Positions 1 to 7,727 of a DNA stretch of 12,319 nucleotides are shown here, piece after piece. The stretch's first letter is position 1; each line of letters begins with the position of its first letter. This DNA is from Natrialbaceae archaeon Tc-Br11_E2g1 (lineage in GTDB: Archaea; Halobacteriota; Halobacteria; Halobacteriales; Natrialbaceae), in contig LKNC01000058.1 of the NCBI GenBank assembly GCA_001564255.1, positions 1 through 12,319 of the forward strand, written 5' to 3'. The position numbers and the translations under genes were made by a program. The notes under the pieces are model-generated. The model saw only the letters and a program-made list of their open reading frames with translations. It made no database searches and was not told the origin of the DNA.

Positions 1-23
1 ACAGTCGGATCTGGATCAGACCG

Positions 24-338
24 GTGGACGAGGAGATCTCCGTCGACCGGCCGGACGAAGAAAACATGATGGATGGGAGATACGAGGGCGTGCGGGAGCT
101 CGAAGCCACTGCGACGGTCGATTTTCCGGGTAGTGCCGAAACCATCGACTACTCGGACTCGGTTCTGAGTGTGGTTGGGAACCTGAGAGTCAGAGGCGAC
201 CGCGCTGGTGAAGAGTTTACGCTAATATCCCTCGAGGAGATCACCAGCAACTCCGACGAGCACCACCGTCTCCGTTTCACCGGTCATGAAGACCAGCCGA
301 TGGACCTGGAGTTCAGGACGCGACCGGTGTTTGACTGA
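24..338 (+). CDS. Small acidic hypothetical protein, possibly 5'-truncated by the window edge
   Basis: I do not recognise this protein. The frame stays open from base 3 to the TGA at 336-338, so the gene may begin outside the window. Internal start candidates are GTG at 24 (104 residues) and tandem ATGs at 66 and 69 (about 89-90 residues). No convincing ribosome binding site decides between them. The product is rich in Asp and Glu, has no membrane segment or Cys, and the part after the ATGs alternates hydrophobic and charged residues like a small beta-rich domain. It is convergent with the dpp cluster. Two hand-counted lines here are only about 53-55% GC, similar to or below the dpp genes and well below the right half of the window. 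It could be the C-terminal part of a longer protein. Confidence 0.5.
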   Translation: MDEEISVDRPDEENMMDGRYEGVRELEATATVDFPGSAETIDYSDSVLSVVGNLRVRGDRAGEEFTLISLEEITSNSDEHHRLRFTGHEDQPMDLEFRTRPVFD

Positions 339-423
339 TCGGCTCCGAGGCCGGTTCGGCACCGATTCCGTCCTCGGGCGGATCGAAGCCAGAGCCGACC
401 GTAGACGTGCGAACGACCCGCCG

Positions 424-498
424 ATCACACCGCGAGTGCGATCCGTTCGCCCGTCTCGAGCCCGTTCCGGAGGGCGGCGTGCAGGCGCGCCTCGCCGG
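424..498 (-). repeat. 75-base direct repeat, copy 1 (orphan 3' end of the FAD oxidoreductase gene)
   Basis: Bases 424-498 match 7728-7802 at 73 of 75 positions in the same orientation, 7304 bases apart. The mismatches are at 482 and 485 (7786 and 7789 in the other copy). Similarity stops abruptly on both sides. The repeat occupies much of the 203-base gap between the small plus-strand ORF and the dppF stop codon; I see no other gene in that gap. Together with its partner the repeat brackets dppF-D-C-B-A, the small membrane ORF and the LWR-salt gene. Confidence 0.9.
425..496 (-). pseudogene. Truncated C-terminal remnant of a renalase-like FAD oxidoreductase
   Basis: Read on the minus strand, this fragment encodes the last 23 residues and TGA stop of the same protein as the intact gene at 7729-8766 (its residues 323-345, the end of the FAD-contacting C-terminal motif). 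The peptide is identical. The two nucleotide differences are both synonymous third-position changes, Arg CGT to CGC and Leu CTC to CTG. Upstream of the Gly codon at 494-496 the frame reads into unrelated residues, so nothing else of the gene remains and no start codon serves it. The synonymous differences hint that the fragment came from a full-length, once-functional homologue rather than from a very recent copy of the neighbour, although two changes are weak evidence. Confidence 0.8.
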
Positions 499-541
499 TA
501 CGGGGTGGTGAAGGTCGCTCACACACCCCCGTCCGAGACGA

Positions 542-1882
542 TCAGTCGTCTCCTTGCCGTGGTGTGAAGCCGCTGTCGGTCACGGTATCCTCGACGCCGG
601 CAGGCTGGTCGAGGAGGTGACACGCGGCACGATGATCCTGCCTCTCCTGTAGTGCCGGCGTGACGTCTTCACAGACGCTCTCGTACGCCGCGAGCGACTT
701 CTCCGCCTCTTCCCACTCGTCCTCGAGGGCGACGGAGAGGGCTTCCCGAACGCGCGAGCGGTGTGGTTCCGAGAGCGCCGCTTCCTCGAGGTCGAGCATC
801 GTATCGACGATTCGGTCTGCGAGGTCGTCCGTCTCGTCCGTCTCGAGGAACTCCTTCGTGCCGGAGAGATCGACGTCCCGGTTTCGTATCCGGTCCCGAA
901 CGGTCTGGACGGTCCGGAACTCGTCCTGTTCGATGTCGACGTCTTCGGGCGGGATCACCGACGGACATCGCGTTCTGAATCGACAGCCGGTCGGTGGGTT
1001 CCGCGGTGAGGGCACTTCGCCGGAGAGCGTGTCGACGTCGCGCTCACGCTCCCCGACGTCGACGCGGGGGACACTCTCTAAGAGTGCCTTCGTGTATGGG
1101 TGCTGTGGGTCAGAAAAGAGGCTCCGACTGGGTCCAACCTCGACGATTTCACCGAGATACATGACGGCGACACGGTCACAGATGTGGCGAATAACGGAGA
1201 GGTCGTGTGAAACGAGCAGATAGGTCAGTCCGAACTCGGACTGGAGGTCATCGAGCAAGTTCAGAATCTGGGCCTGCACGGAGACGTCGAGCGCACTGGT
1301 CGGCTCGTCGAGCACGACGAAATCCGGATTGAGCGCGAGCGCGCGAGCGATGCCGATACGCTGGCGCTGACCACCCGAGAACTCGTGGGGGTACCGATCG
1401 AACTGATCCCCCGAGAGCCCGACCCTGTTGAGCAGGTCCCTTACCCGTTCCGTTCTGCGCTCGCGTTTCGATCTATCGTGGTCGTCGCCTGGGGGCCAGT
1501 CGTGAACGTCGAGTGGCTGTCTGACCGTCTCGCCGATGGTCATTCGTGGGTCGAGACTGGAAAAGGGGTCCTGAAAGACGATCGCCGCCCGGCGCCTGAA
1601 CTCCTGGAGTTCGGTCGTATCCATCTCGTAGACGTTCGAACCGTCGAAGTACACCTTCCCTTCAGTTGCCTCCTGTAACCGGAGCACCGTCTCGCCAGCC
1701 GTCGATTTGCCACAGCCGGACTCGCCGACGAGCCCGAGCGTCTCCCCCCGTTCTATCTCGAAGTTCAGCCCATCGACCGCCTTGACCGCGACCGGGTCGT
1801 CACCCAGCAACCGGTCGAGGAAACTGTCCCGTTCGAAAAAGTACTTCCTGAGGTTTCGCACCTCGAGTAGCGGGTCGGTCAT
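542..1882 (-). CDS. dppF: Peptide ABC transporter ATP-binding protein DppF
   Basis: Second ATPase of a dipeptide/oligopeptide importer, at the cytoplasmic face of the channel. In the 446-residue product the Walker A motif GESGCGKST is at 53-61, the Q-loop Gln at 104, the signature SGGQ at 169-172, Walker B ending in Asp192-Glu193, and the switch His at 226. The C-terminal region typical of Opp/Dpp ATPases starts near 261 ([12 protein letters not shown]). Its four-Cys motif (Cys300, Cys306, Cys404, Cys421) is split by about 97 mostly charged residues; in DppD the corresponding gap is 6 residues. I chose the ATG at 1880-1882 because it overlaps the dppD stop as ATGA, has a G-rich stretch 10-15 bases upstream, and starts directly on the conserved beta strand. 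The frame also extends upstream to 1963, but that part lies over dppD. Confidence 0.93.
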   Translation of the reverse strand: MTDPLLEVRNLRKYFFERDSFLDRLLGDDPVAVKAVDGLNFEIERGETLGLVGESGCGKSTAGETVLRLQEATEGKVYFDGSNVYEMDTTELQEFRRRAAIVFQDPFSSLDPRMTIGETVRQPLDVHDWPPGDDHDRSKRERRTERVRDLLNRVGLSGDQFDRYPHEFSGGQRQRIGIARALALNPDFVVLDEPTSALDVSVQAQILNLLDDLQSEFGLTYLLVSHDLSVIRHICDRVAVMYLGEIVEVGPSRSLFSDPQHPYTKALLESVPRVDVGERERDVDTLSGEVPSPRNPPTGCRFRTRCPSVIPPEDVDIEQDEFRTVQTVRDRIRNRDVDLSGTKEFLETDETDDLADRIVDTMLDLEEAALSEPHRSRVREALSVALEDEWEEAEKSLAAYESVCEDVTPALQERQDHRAACHLLDQPAGVEDTVTDSGFTPRQGDD

Positions 1883-3072
1883 CGATCGTCGCCCCCCGTC
1901 GACTCGAAGTGCTCGTCGGACAGTGCCTCCCCCTCCTCGTATGGGTGGTCTGCGAGATAACACATCGATACGTGATCGTCACTGCCGGGGCCATCGAAGG
2001 TCCGTGGTTTCCTGAGACACTCCTCCATCGCCTTCGGACAACGGTCGGCGAAGTAACAGCCACCTCCCATCTCCGAGTCGAGAAGGCTGGGAACGTTGCC
2101 TTCGATCGGCCGGAGTCGTCCACCGACGTCGTCGAGCACCGGGACAGACCCCAGAAGCCCCGCCGTGTACGGATGGACGTTCTCCTCGAAGATGTCCGCA
2201 AGAGTCCCCTGTTCGACGATCTCGCCGGCGTACATCACGCCGACACGGTCACACATGCGGGCCACGACTCCGAGGTCGTGTGTGATCAACAGAATCGTCA
2301 TCCCGACCTCTCGTTGTAGCTCGGAGAGGATATCGAGAACCTGTGCCTGTATCGTGACGTCGAGTGCGGTCGTCGGCTCGTCCGCGATCAGGACGTCCGG
2401 CTCCCCCGCCAGCGCCTGGGCAATCATCGCCCGCTGGAGCATCCCCCCGGAGTACTGGTGTGGATACTCCTCGGCGCGTTTGACCGGGTCCGGAATCCCG
2501 ACCATCTCGAGCAGTTCGATCGCGCGCTCTTTGCTCTCGGTCGTGACGAAACGCTTCGATGGCAACAGTGCGGACGTGAGATACCCCGAGAGCGAGTACT
2601 CGACACCCTGGGTTCTGGCACGAGTCGAACGTGGGTCGGCTCGTGCACGACGCTGTACCTCCACCGCTTCTGCGATCTGTTCGCCGACGGTCACGCTCGG
2701 GTTGAAACTGCTCTCGGGGTCCTGGAAAATCATACTGAACGACGGGCCACGGAGTGACCTCCGGACTGATTCCGGCACCGAGAGGACGTCGACGAATTCG
2801 CCGTCGACTGCGTCCGGGTAGTCCGCTTCGAGGGCGTCGGCGAGTTCCGCGTTCCGGTACTCGATCGATCCGCTCGTGATCTGCCCGGGTGACTCGACGA
2901 GGTCCACGATCGAGAGTGCAGTGACGCTTTTGCCGCTACCACTCTCGCCGACGATACCGAACACTTCGCCCTCTCCGACGTTCAGTGAGATCCGTTCGAC
3001 GGCGTTTACCTGTCCTTCACTGGTGAAAAATCTGGTCGAGAGGTCGGAGATCTTGAGGATGTCTTCGGTCAT
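1879..3072 (-). CDS. dppD: Peptide ABC transporter ATP-binding protein DppD
   Basis: First ATPase of the importer. In the 397-residue product Walker A GESGSGKS is at 42-49, the Q-loop Gln at 117, the signature YSGGM at 207-211, Walker B VLIADE at 227-232 and the switch His at 265. The oligopeptide-type C-terminal domain begins near [12 protein letters not shown] (300-311) and contains Cys339, Cys345, Cys352 and Cys371, the spacing proposed to hold an iron-sulfur cluster in this subfamily. About 45 residues (136-180) between the Q-loop region and the helical subdomain are basic and poorly conserved, probably a lineage-specific insertion. The ATG at 3070-3072 follows the dppC stop by one base and has GAGGTG about 10 bases upstream. 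The longer frame to 3120 overlaps dppC and has no support. It ends by overlapping dppF by 4 bases. Confidence 0.93.
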   Translation of the reverse strand: MTEDILKISDLSTRFFTSEGQVNAVERISLNVGEGEVFGIVGESGSGKSVTALSIVDLVESPGQITSGSIEYRNAELADALEADYPDAVDGEFVDVLSVPESVRRSLRGPSFSMIFQDPESSFNPSVTVGEQIAEAVEVQRRARADPRSTRARTQGVEYSLSGYLTSALLPSKRFVTTESKERAIELLEMVGIPDPVKRAEEYPHQYSGGMLQRAMIAQALAGEPDVLIADEPTTALDVTIQAQVLDILSELQREVGMTILLITHDLGVVARMCDRVGVMYAGEIVEQGTLADIFEENVHPYTAGLLGSVPVLDDVGGRLRPIEGNVPSLLDSEMGGGCYFADRCPKAMEECLRKPRTFDGPGSDDHVSMCYLADHPYEEGEALSDEHFESTGGDDR

Positions 3073-3073
3073 C

Positions 3074-4078
3074 TCAGGCACCTCGCTCGCTCTGGTCGAC
3101 GTTCGGGTCCAGGGCATCACGGAACCAGTCCCCGAGCAGGTTCACGCTGATGACCGCCAGCATGATACCGATACCCGGGAATATCGAGACCCACGGCCTT
3201 CGCCGAAGGTAGTCCTGTCCCCGCTCGATTTCGTAGCCCCACGAGAGCGTCGTCCCCGAGAACCCGAGGTACGCCAGTGACGCTTCCAGCAGGATGATGA
3301 CCGCGACCTGAATCGTCGCTAGGACGATGATCGGCGTCATGCTGTTCGGGAGGATGTGTTTGAGCAGGATTTGGGCGTGACTGGTTCCGAAACTCCTGGC
3401 CGCCTTGACGTACTCGGCGTTTCGAAGCGACATGGCTTCCCCGCGGGCCACACGGGCAAACCAGACCCAGATCACCAGTGCCCCGACGATGGTCACCGTT
3501 CCGGGTATCGGGATCGTCGCTGGCATCCCCTCTGCGAACCCGGCCATCACTATCGGGTCGGGTATTCCGACCGGTCGTTCGCCGAACACCCCGATGAGCG
3601 CGAGGGCCAACACGAGCGCCGGGAACGCGAGCATCGTATCCGCAACCCGCATCAGGCCGTCGTCGACACGCCCACCGTAGTAGCCCGCGAGGAGGCCGAT
3701 CGGGACGCCGATGAGCAAGGCGAGCAGCGTCGCGGAGAGCCCAACGATGACTGAAACCCGTGCGCCGTAGATGAGTCGTGAGTAGACGTCCTGGCCGACA
3801 GTGTTCGTCCCGAGGACGTGGGTGCTGTTCGACTCGATAGTGACCTCGGTGAACTCCCCGTCAACTGCCACCTCCGTCTCGTAGGAGTGTCCGAGCGGTG
3901 GATACTCGCTGCCGGTTTCGGGGTCGAAATGTCCCGTATCGGTCGGGTCGTGGGTCGCAAGCAGTGGTGCGAACAGCGTCATAACGACGATGACGACGAG
4001 AATACCCAGGCCGATTTTCGGCAACAGGCTCTCCGAAAACGACTGTCTGAGATTCGATCTGACACGGTCGGAGATCAC
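3074..4078 (-). CDS. dppC: Peptide ABC transporter permease DppC
   Basis: One of the two channel-forming membrane subunits. The 334-residue product has a first membrane helix at about 21-40, an extracytoplasmic stretch containing the family motif HVLGTNTVGQDVYSRLIYGAR (split here as HVLGTNTVGQ at 87-96 and DVYSRLIYGAR at 97-107), then five further hydrophobic segments. The coupling (EAA) loop that contacts the ATPases lies at about 215-242, with the pattern AEYVKAARSFG then HILPN. The C-terminus has the typical NLLGDWFRDALDP at 313-325. Length and layout fit the BPD_transp_1 family. The start is GTG at 4076-4078, overlapping the dppB TGA as GTGA, with AGGTGAG a few bases upstream, consistent with translational coupling. 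An ATG start is not available nearby. Confidence 0.92.
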   Translation of the reverse strand: MISDRVRSNLRQSFSESLLPKIGLGILVVIVVMTLFAPLLATHDPTDTGHFDPETGSEYPPLGHSYETEVAVDGEFTEVTIESNSTHVLGTNTVGQDVYSRLIYGARVSVIVGLSATLLALLIGVPIGLLAGYYGGRVDDGLMRVADTMLAFPALVLALALIGVFGERPVGIPDPIVMAGFAEGMPATIPIPGTVTIVGALVIWVWFARVARGEAMSLRNAEYVKAARSFGTSHAQILLKHILPNSMTPIIVLATIQVAVIILLEASLAYLGFSGTTLSWGYEIERGQDYLRRRPWVSIFPGIGIMLAVISVNLLGDWFRDALDPNVDQSERGA

Positions 4079-5145
4079 GACTCGCTCACCTGTGGGTCGA
4101 GATAGTTGTACAGGGCGTCGACGACGATGTTGATGACGACGAACCCGACCGCGATGAATATCACGATACCCTGGATGACCGGCCAGTCACGGTCATTGAG
4201 TGCGTCGATGAGCCGGAGGCCGAGGCCCGGCCAGTTGAACACCGTTTCGGTGATGACGGCCCCACCGGCGAGCGTCCCGATCTGTAGACCGATGACGGTA
4301 ATAATCGGGATCATGGTGTTTCGGAGCGTGTGTTTGTACAGGATGAGTATCCGGGGCAGCCCCTTGGCCTCCATCGAGGTCACGTACGGTTTCCCGAGCT
4401 CGTCGATCATCCCACTCCGGGTGAGACGCGTAATCAACGCCGTGAAGTACGTCCCGAGCGTGAGAGCGGGGAGCGTGATGTGTCGGAGCCACGCTCCCAG
4501 CTCCGAGAGCGATTGCTCGAACAGGACGGCGGAGACTGCCGCTGTGAAACCGATTTCCCGTCGACCGGTCGGGAAATCGAAGAGCCCCAGGCCGATCGAA
4601 CTCGGATACTCGACGACGAACGAGCCCGTCGAGAACGAGGACGTTCCGATCGACGGGTAGGGAATGCCGTACCAGACGCCCAACACCAGAATGAGCATCA
4701 GGCCCAGCCAGAAGTTCGGCGTACTGATACCGAGAAGTGAAAAGAGCGTGGCTCCGTAGTCCGCCGGTTCGTTCCGGCGAGTGCCGGAGATCACGCCGAG
4801 CGGAACGGCGATGACGAGCGCAACGACGGTAGCGGCGACGGCCAACTCTATCGTCGCAGGGATACGGCGGATGACTATCGCTGTAACCTCACTACGGGCC
4901 TCCCAGGAGAACCCGAAGTCACCAACCAGGATACTGCCCAAGTAGTCGAGATACTGCGAAAGTAGCGGCTCGTCCAGTCCTTCTGCCTCTCTCACCCGCT
5001 GGATAATCTCGTCGTCTGCACCCTCACCGGCCATCAACACGGCGGGGTCTCCCGGAGAGACCGCACGGAGGATAAACATCACCGTGATCACTCCCCAGAC
5101 GACGAGGATGCCCTGCAGGAGACGACGAATCAAGAATTTCAGCAT
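4075..5145 (-). CDS. dppB: Peptide ABC transporter permease DppB
   Basis: Partner channel subunit to DppC. The 356-residue product starts with the usual basic N-terminus and first helix (8-28), followed by SPGDPA (30-35) and an external loop ending in GDFGFS at 75-80, both typical of DppB/OppB. Membrane segments follow at about 98-120, 132-158, 222-240, 278-300 and 325-345. The coupling loop at about 252-275 reads YVTSMEAKGLP then HTLRN, and the TETVFNWPGLG motif is at 299-309. A loop of about 60 residues (160-220) is longer than usual for bacterial DppB. The ATG at 5143-5145 lacks an obvious ribosome binding site. It lies 115 bases downstream of dppA, the only sizeable gap in the cluster. 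It overlaps dppC by 4 bases. Confidence 0.92.
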   Translation of the reverse strand: MLKFLIRRLLQGILVVWGVITVMFILRAVSPGDPAVLMAGEGADDEIIQRVREAEGLDEPLLSQYLDYLGSILVGDFGFSWEARSEVTAIVIRRIPATIELAVAATVVALVIAVPLGVISGTRRNEPADYGATLFSLLGISTPNFWLGLMLILVLGVWYGIPYPSIGTSSFSTGSFVVEYPSSIGLGLFDFPTGRREIGFTAAVSAVLFEQSLSELGAWLRHITLPALTLGTYFTALITRLTRSGMIDELGKPYVTSMEAKGLPRILILYKHTLRNTMIPIITVIGLQIGTLAGGAVITETVFNWPGLGLRLIDALNDRDWPVIQGIVIFIAVGFVVINIVVDALYNYLDPQVSES

Positions 5146-5235
5146 CGAGAGCTAACTGTCGTAACCCGAGCGTGGGATCGTAATTACGTTTTCCTTTTGT
5201 CACCGATTCGACCGCCGGGGACAGGTCCGGGGTCG

Positions 5236-5283
5236 GTCAGACGCTCACCTTCCAGGGCAGTCAGACGCTCATCTCCCAGAGGT
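5236..5283 (-). repeat. Imperfect 24-base tandem duplication over the dppA stop codon
   Basis: Bases 5236-5259 and 5260-5283 align at 19 of 24 positions, with the first 12 identical. The second unit is the real 3' end of dppA. On the minus strand it reads W-E-M-S-V-stop, and eight codons later, in the same frame, the other unit reads W-K-V-S-V-stop. Readthrough of the first stop would add eight residues and repeat the C-terminal signature. It is probably a slippage duplication in the dppA-dppB gap. Confidence 0.6.
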
Positions 5284-6880
5284 AGATGGTCTCGTCTGCG
5301 CGTGGCTCCCACTGGATGTCTTCACGGATACCGTAGATCGACTCCTGAACGTTGAGGAACACCCACGGTGCGAGGTCGTGAATCTGTGCGTTGATCTCCT
5401 GTAGCGCCTCACGTCGCTCGTCGGGGTCTTCGATCTCCTGGCTCTCGACGATCGCATCCGTCAGGTCGTCGTCGGCGAAGCTCCGGGTCTCTTCGGGAAC
5501 GAAAAAGCCCTGCACACCGTAGTCGGTGTCACCGGTGACGGTTCCCCAGCCGATCATGTAAAACGGATGGTCGGGATCGTCGAGACCCGCAGCGTTCTCG
5601 TCCGAGACGGTCCCGAAGTCGACGATGTTCGCACTACAGTCGACGTTCGGGAGTTCGTCGATCATGTCTGCGGCTCGCTCTGCGATCTCTGCGTCGTTTA
5701 CGTACCGGCCCTGTGGCGCCGTCAGTTCGATTTCCACGCCGCCGTACCCACTCTCCTCGACGAGGCTCTCGGCCATGTCGTAGTCCTGTGGATACGGTTC
5801 GAGATCCGGATTGTACCCGTTGATGTCCGGCGAGACGGGCTGACTCGTCGGTGTCCCGAATCCCGAGAGTATCGTCTCGATGATCTCCTCTTGGTCCACA
5901 CAGTAGTTCATCGCCTGCCGGAACTCCTGGCTATCGTAGGGCTCGACGGAGTTTTTCATCGGACAGAAGATGGTCCGGAAGCTCGGAACGTTCCGGATGT
6001 CCGTGTCCTCGTTGTCCCGGACGTCGCCAACGTCCTCGGGGAGGATATTGATCGTCAGATCGGTTTCGCCCGTTTCGAGCGCGTTGAAACGACCGCTCGA
6101 TTCGCCGTCCGCGTTGAACGTCACACGGTCGAACGGTGGCTCCTCGCCCCAGTAGTCGTCGAACTTTTCGACGACGATCTCGACTTCGGGTTCGAACTCG
6201 ACGACCTCGTATGGCCCGGTGCCGTTGAAATCTTCGGGGGAGTCCCCGGAGAGGACGTCCTCGTCGGCACCCCGATCCTCTGCCCACTCCCGGTTCATCG
6301 CGCGAGCGTAGTTGCCGAACTCGAACTCGGCGAGCCCCGGTGCACCGCCGTAGGTGATCTCGAGTTGCGTCTCGTCGATGGCTTCGGCACCCGTAATCGA
6401 CCCGAGACCGAACTGACCGAGATCACTGACGAGCGCGAAGTCGGGATCCACCGAGCGGTTGATGGTCCACGCGATGTCGTCTGCGGTCAGCGTGTCGCCA
6501 TTGTGGAACGTTACGTCGTCTCGTATCGACACTTCGGTCGAGCCGTCACCGGTCACTTCCCAGTCCTCGGCTATCCACGGGAAGATGCCGTCACCGGGGT
6601 CGAACTCGAAGACCGGTTCGTATATGTGGTCGTAAATGTCGAAATAGTCCCCGGTGATGTGATCGAGCGGGTCGATCGTGTCTGGGAATTCGGTCAGGGT
6701 GACCGTGATCTCTTCTTCCTCGTCCGGATCGGCATCGTCGTCGTCATCGTCGTCGGCACTGATACAGCCGGCTATCGCCGTTACCCCCGTAGCGGTGGTG
6801 GCAGCCCCTGTTAGCTTGAGTAGCTTCCGGCGACGGATTTCGTTGTTGTTCTGCACGTTTAGATGACTGTTGTTCAACAT
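5261..6880 (-). CDS. dppA: Peptide ABC transporter substrate-binding lipoprotein DppA
   Basis: Family 5 (SBP_bac_5) extracellular binding protein that delivers peptides, or possibly another family-5 ligand such as nickel, to DppBC. From the ATG at 6878-6880 it has 539 residues. A twin-arginine signal RRRKLLKL (about 16-23), a short hydrophobic stretch and the lipobox AIAGC with Cys39 predict Tat export and lipid anchoring. A run of seven Asp forms the linker just after the Cys. The family signature is near VTFHNGDTLTADDIAWTINR (positions about 132-151), and NGTGPYEV follows further on. Start choice is uncertain. The frame also has GTG at 6910 and GTG at 6856. GGAGG lies 13 bases before the ATG, and a TATA-like TTAAATTTAA just before it would better suit a leaderless start at 6856. 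All three keep the Tat motif. First gene of the importer cluster. Confidence 0.92.
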   Translation of the reverse strand: MLNNSHLNVQNNNEIRRRKLLKLTGAATTATGVTAIAGCISADDDDDDDADPDEEEEITVTLTEFPDTIDPLDHITGDYFDIYDHIYEPVFEFDPGDGIFPWIAEDWEVTGDGSTEVSIRDDVTFHNGDTLTADDIAWTINRSVDPDFALVSDLGQFGLGSITGAEAIDETQLEITYGGAPGLAEFEFGNYARAMNREWAEDRGADEDVLSGDSPEDFNGTGPYEVVEFEPEVEIVVEKFDDYWGEEPPFDRVTFNADGESSGRFNALETGETDLTINILPEDVGDVRDNEDTDIRNVPSFRTIFCPMKNSVEPYDSQEFRQAMNYCVDQEEIIETILSGFGTPTSQPVSPDINGYNPDLEPYPQDYDMAESLVEESGYGGVEIELTAPQGRYVNDAEIAERAADMIDELPNVDCSANIVDFGTVSDENAAGLDDPDHPFYMIGWGTVTGDTDYGVQGFFVPEETRSFADDDLTDAIVESQEIEDPDERREALQEINAQIHDLAPWVFLNVQESIYGIREDIQWEPRADETIYLWEMSV

Positions 6881-6898
6881 AGTTAAATTTAATCCTCC
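6881..6898 (-). promoter_or_regulatory. Putative dppA TATA-like element and ribosome binding site
   Basis: On the minus strand GGAGG (6894-6898) is followed by ATTAAATTTAAC and then the ATG at 6880. GGAGG complements the end of 16S rRNA, but its 13-base spacing is long. The AT stretch is the only AT-rich element just upstream of dppA in an otherwise GC-rich region. If it is the TATA box, transcription would start near 6862 and translation probably at GTG 6856. The two readings exclude each other. Confidence 0.35.
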
Positions 6899-6955
6899 GG
6901 AGAGGATCACGATCGGTAGTTCTCGCCGTCGTCGATCGGTGACTCGATTTCCCGA

Positions 6956-7098
6956 TCAGGCGGACGCGGCCGGAGACCGGTGGCGGTCGATCCAGCCGAT
7001 AGGGGTCGCGGCGAACGCGAGGCCGATACCGATTTCGAGGGCGAGGAAGGCGATCCAGTGGTAGAGGGGGAAAGCGACCCACGGTCGAGGGGGGGCAA
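6956..7098 (-). pseudogene. Small one-helix membrane protein ORF lacking a start in frame (frameshifted or miscalled)
   Basis: On the minus strand one frame encodes WVAFPLYHWIAFLALEIG and then GLAFAATPIGWIDRH, ending with TGA at 6956-6958. This is a membrane helix followed by a short polar tail, and nearly all its third codon positions are G or C, as expected for a real haloarchaeal gene. The frame has no ATG, GTG or TTG before an upstream stop inside the LWR gene. Deleting one C from the run at 7066-7070 would join it to GTG 7082 (41 residues); adding one C to the seven-C run at 7089-7095 would join it to TTG 7098 (about 47 residues). It sits just downstream of the LWR-salt gene on the same strand. 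I do not recognise the family. Confidence 0.4.
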
Positions 7099-7112
7099 CC
7101 GGGAGGAGTGGT

Positions 7113-7526
7113 TCAGCCGGTGGTATCCTCGGGAGAAACGACGTGGATCGAACTCCCGAGGTACTTCTTCAGGGCCTCGTCGACCGTGTCCGCCCTGAAC
7201 TCACCGAGCTGGCTGCCGATCGCGTCCCGGAGCGCGTCGAGATACAGCCGGTCCGTCCGGAGTTCGCTGAACGTAACCGACACCACGGACACGCCGAGGG
7301 CGTCCTCGACGATCTCACGGAAGTACGTGTCGTCGCCGACGGTGCCACGCCAGAGGTGATCGCGGAAAAACATCCAGCCGGGCTCTCCCGGTGGGTCCGC
7401 CACTCGAGACAGCGTCGTCTCGTATTCGGCTGGGTCGATCGATAGCTTCGGCCGTGAGGGCTCGACCCGGAAGCCGACCCTGAACACGTACCGAGCGGTT
7501 CCCGTCGACGAGTCAGTGTGGTCCAT
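7113..7526 (-). CDS. LWR-salt protein (haloarchaeal family of unknown function)
   Basis: A 137-residue soluble acidic protein carrying the DHLWRGTVGDD segment (57-66), the Leu-Trp-Arg hallmark after which this halophile-restricted family is named; no biochemical role is established. It begins with a beta-rich part (ARYVFRVGFRVEP), then WMFFRDHLWR, and ends in an alpha-helical half (YLDALRDAIGSQLGEF and onward). There is no signal peptide or membrane segment. The ATG at 7524-7526 is preceded after six bases by GAAGGA, a good ribosome binding site, so I prefer it to GTG 7562. It is downstream of the oxidoreductase on the same strand with a 202-base gap, and upstream of the small membrane ORF. 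One line hand-counted here is 72% GC, like the right half of the window and unlike dpp. Confidence 0.85.
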   Translation of the reverse strand: MDHTDSSTGTARYVFRVGFRVEPSRPKLSIDPAEYETTLSRVADPPGEPGWMFFRDHLWRGTVGDDTYFREIVEDALGVSVVSVTFSELRTDRLYLDALRDAIGSQLGEFRADTVDEALKKYLGSSIHVVSPEDTTG

Positions 7527-7548
7527 ACCGTGTCCTTCGACGGCACGC

Positions 7549-7555
7549 AAAAAAA
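7549..7555 (-). promoter_or_regulatory. T7 tract before the LWR-salt gene (terminator or TATA substitute)
   Basis: Seven T on the minus strand lie about 26 bases before the LWR ATG and about 175 bases after the oxidoreductase stop. Oligo-T tracts end transcription in archaea, so it may terminate the oxidoreductase transcript. The distance also fits a TATA position, but the good ribosome binding site between the tract and the ATG argues against a leaderless start there. Confidence 0.3.
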
Positions 7556-7727
7556 GCGGCACCGTCGAACCCCGTGTTTCCGGACGTCGGGGTCGCGTGG
7601 GACGCAGCCGCCCCTCGATCGGGGAGCGCCACGTCCGGACGCGTTAGAACGGCGGGTATGGCGTCTTGCCGTGGGTTCGGGCCTGAGTGATCGACGGAGT
7701 CGAATTTTCTATATCGATGTGCGGTTT

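Noticed and set aside
1883..1963. Upstream extension of dppF and the similar extension of dppD (3073-3120)
   Set aside because: Both lie over the preceding gene's coding sequence. The internal ATGs have ribosome binding sites and sit at the standard 4-base overlap or 1-base gap.
5205..5237. GC-rich direct repeats (CCGGGGACAGGTCCGGGG) in the dppA-dppB gap as a terminator
   Set aside because: The two GC blocks are direct, not inverted, and there is no T tract on the transcribed side after them, so a hairpin terminator is not supported.
5567..6814. 415-codon plus-strand frame opposite dppA
   Set aside because: It is fully antisense to a clear SBP_bac_5 gene. Long antisense frames are expected with GC-rich third positions, and the translation is an unnatural Val/Arg/Glu mix without a domain.
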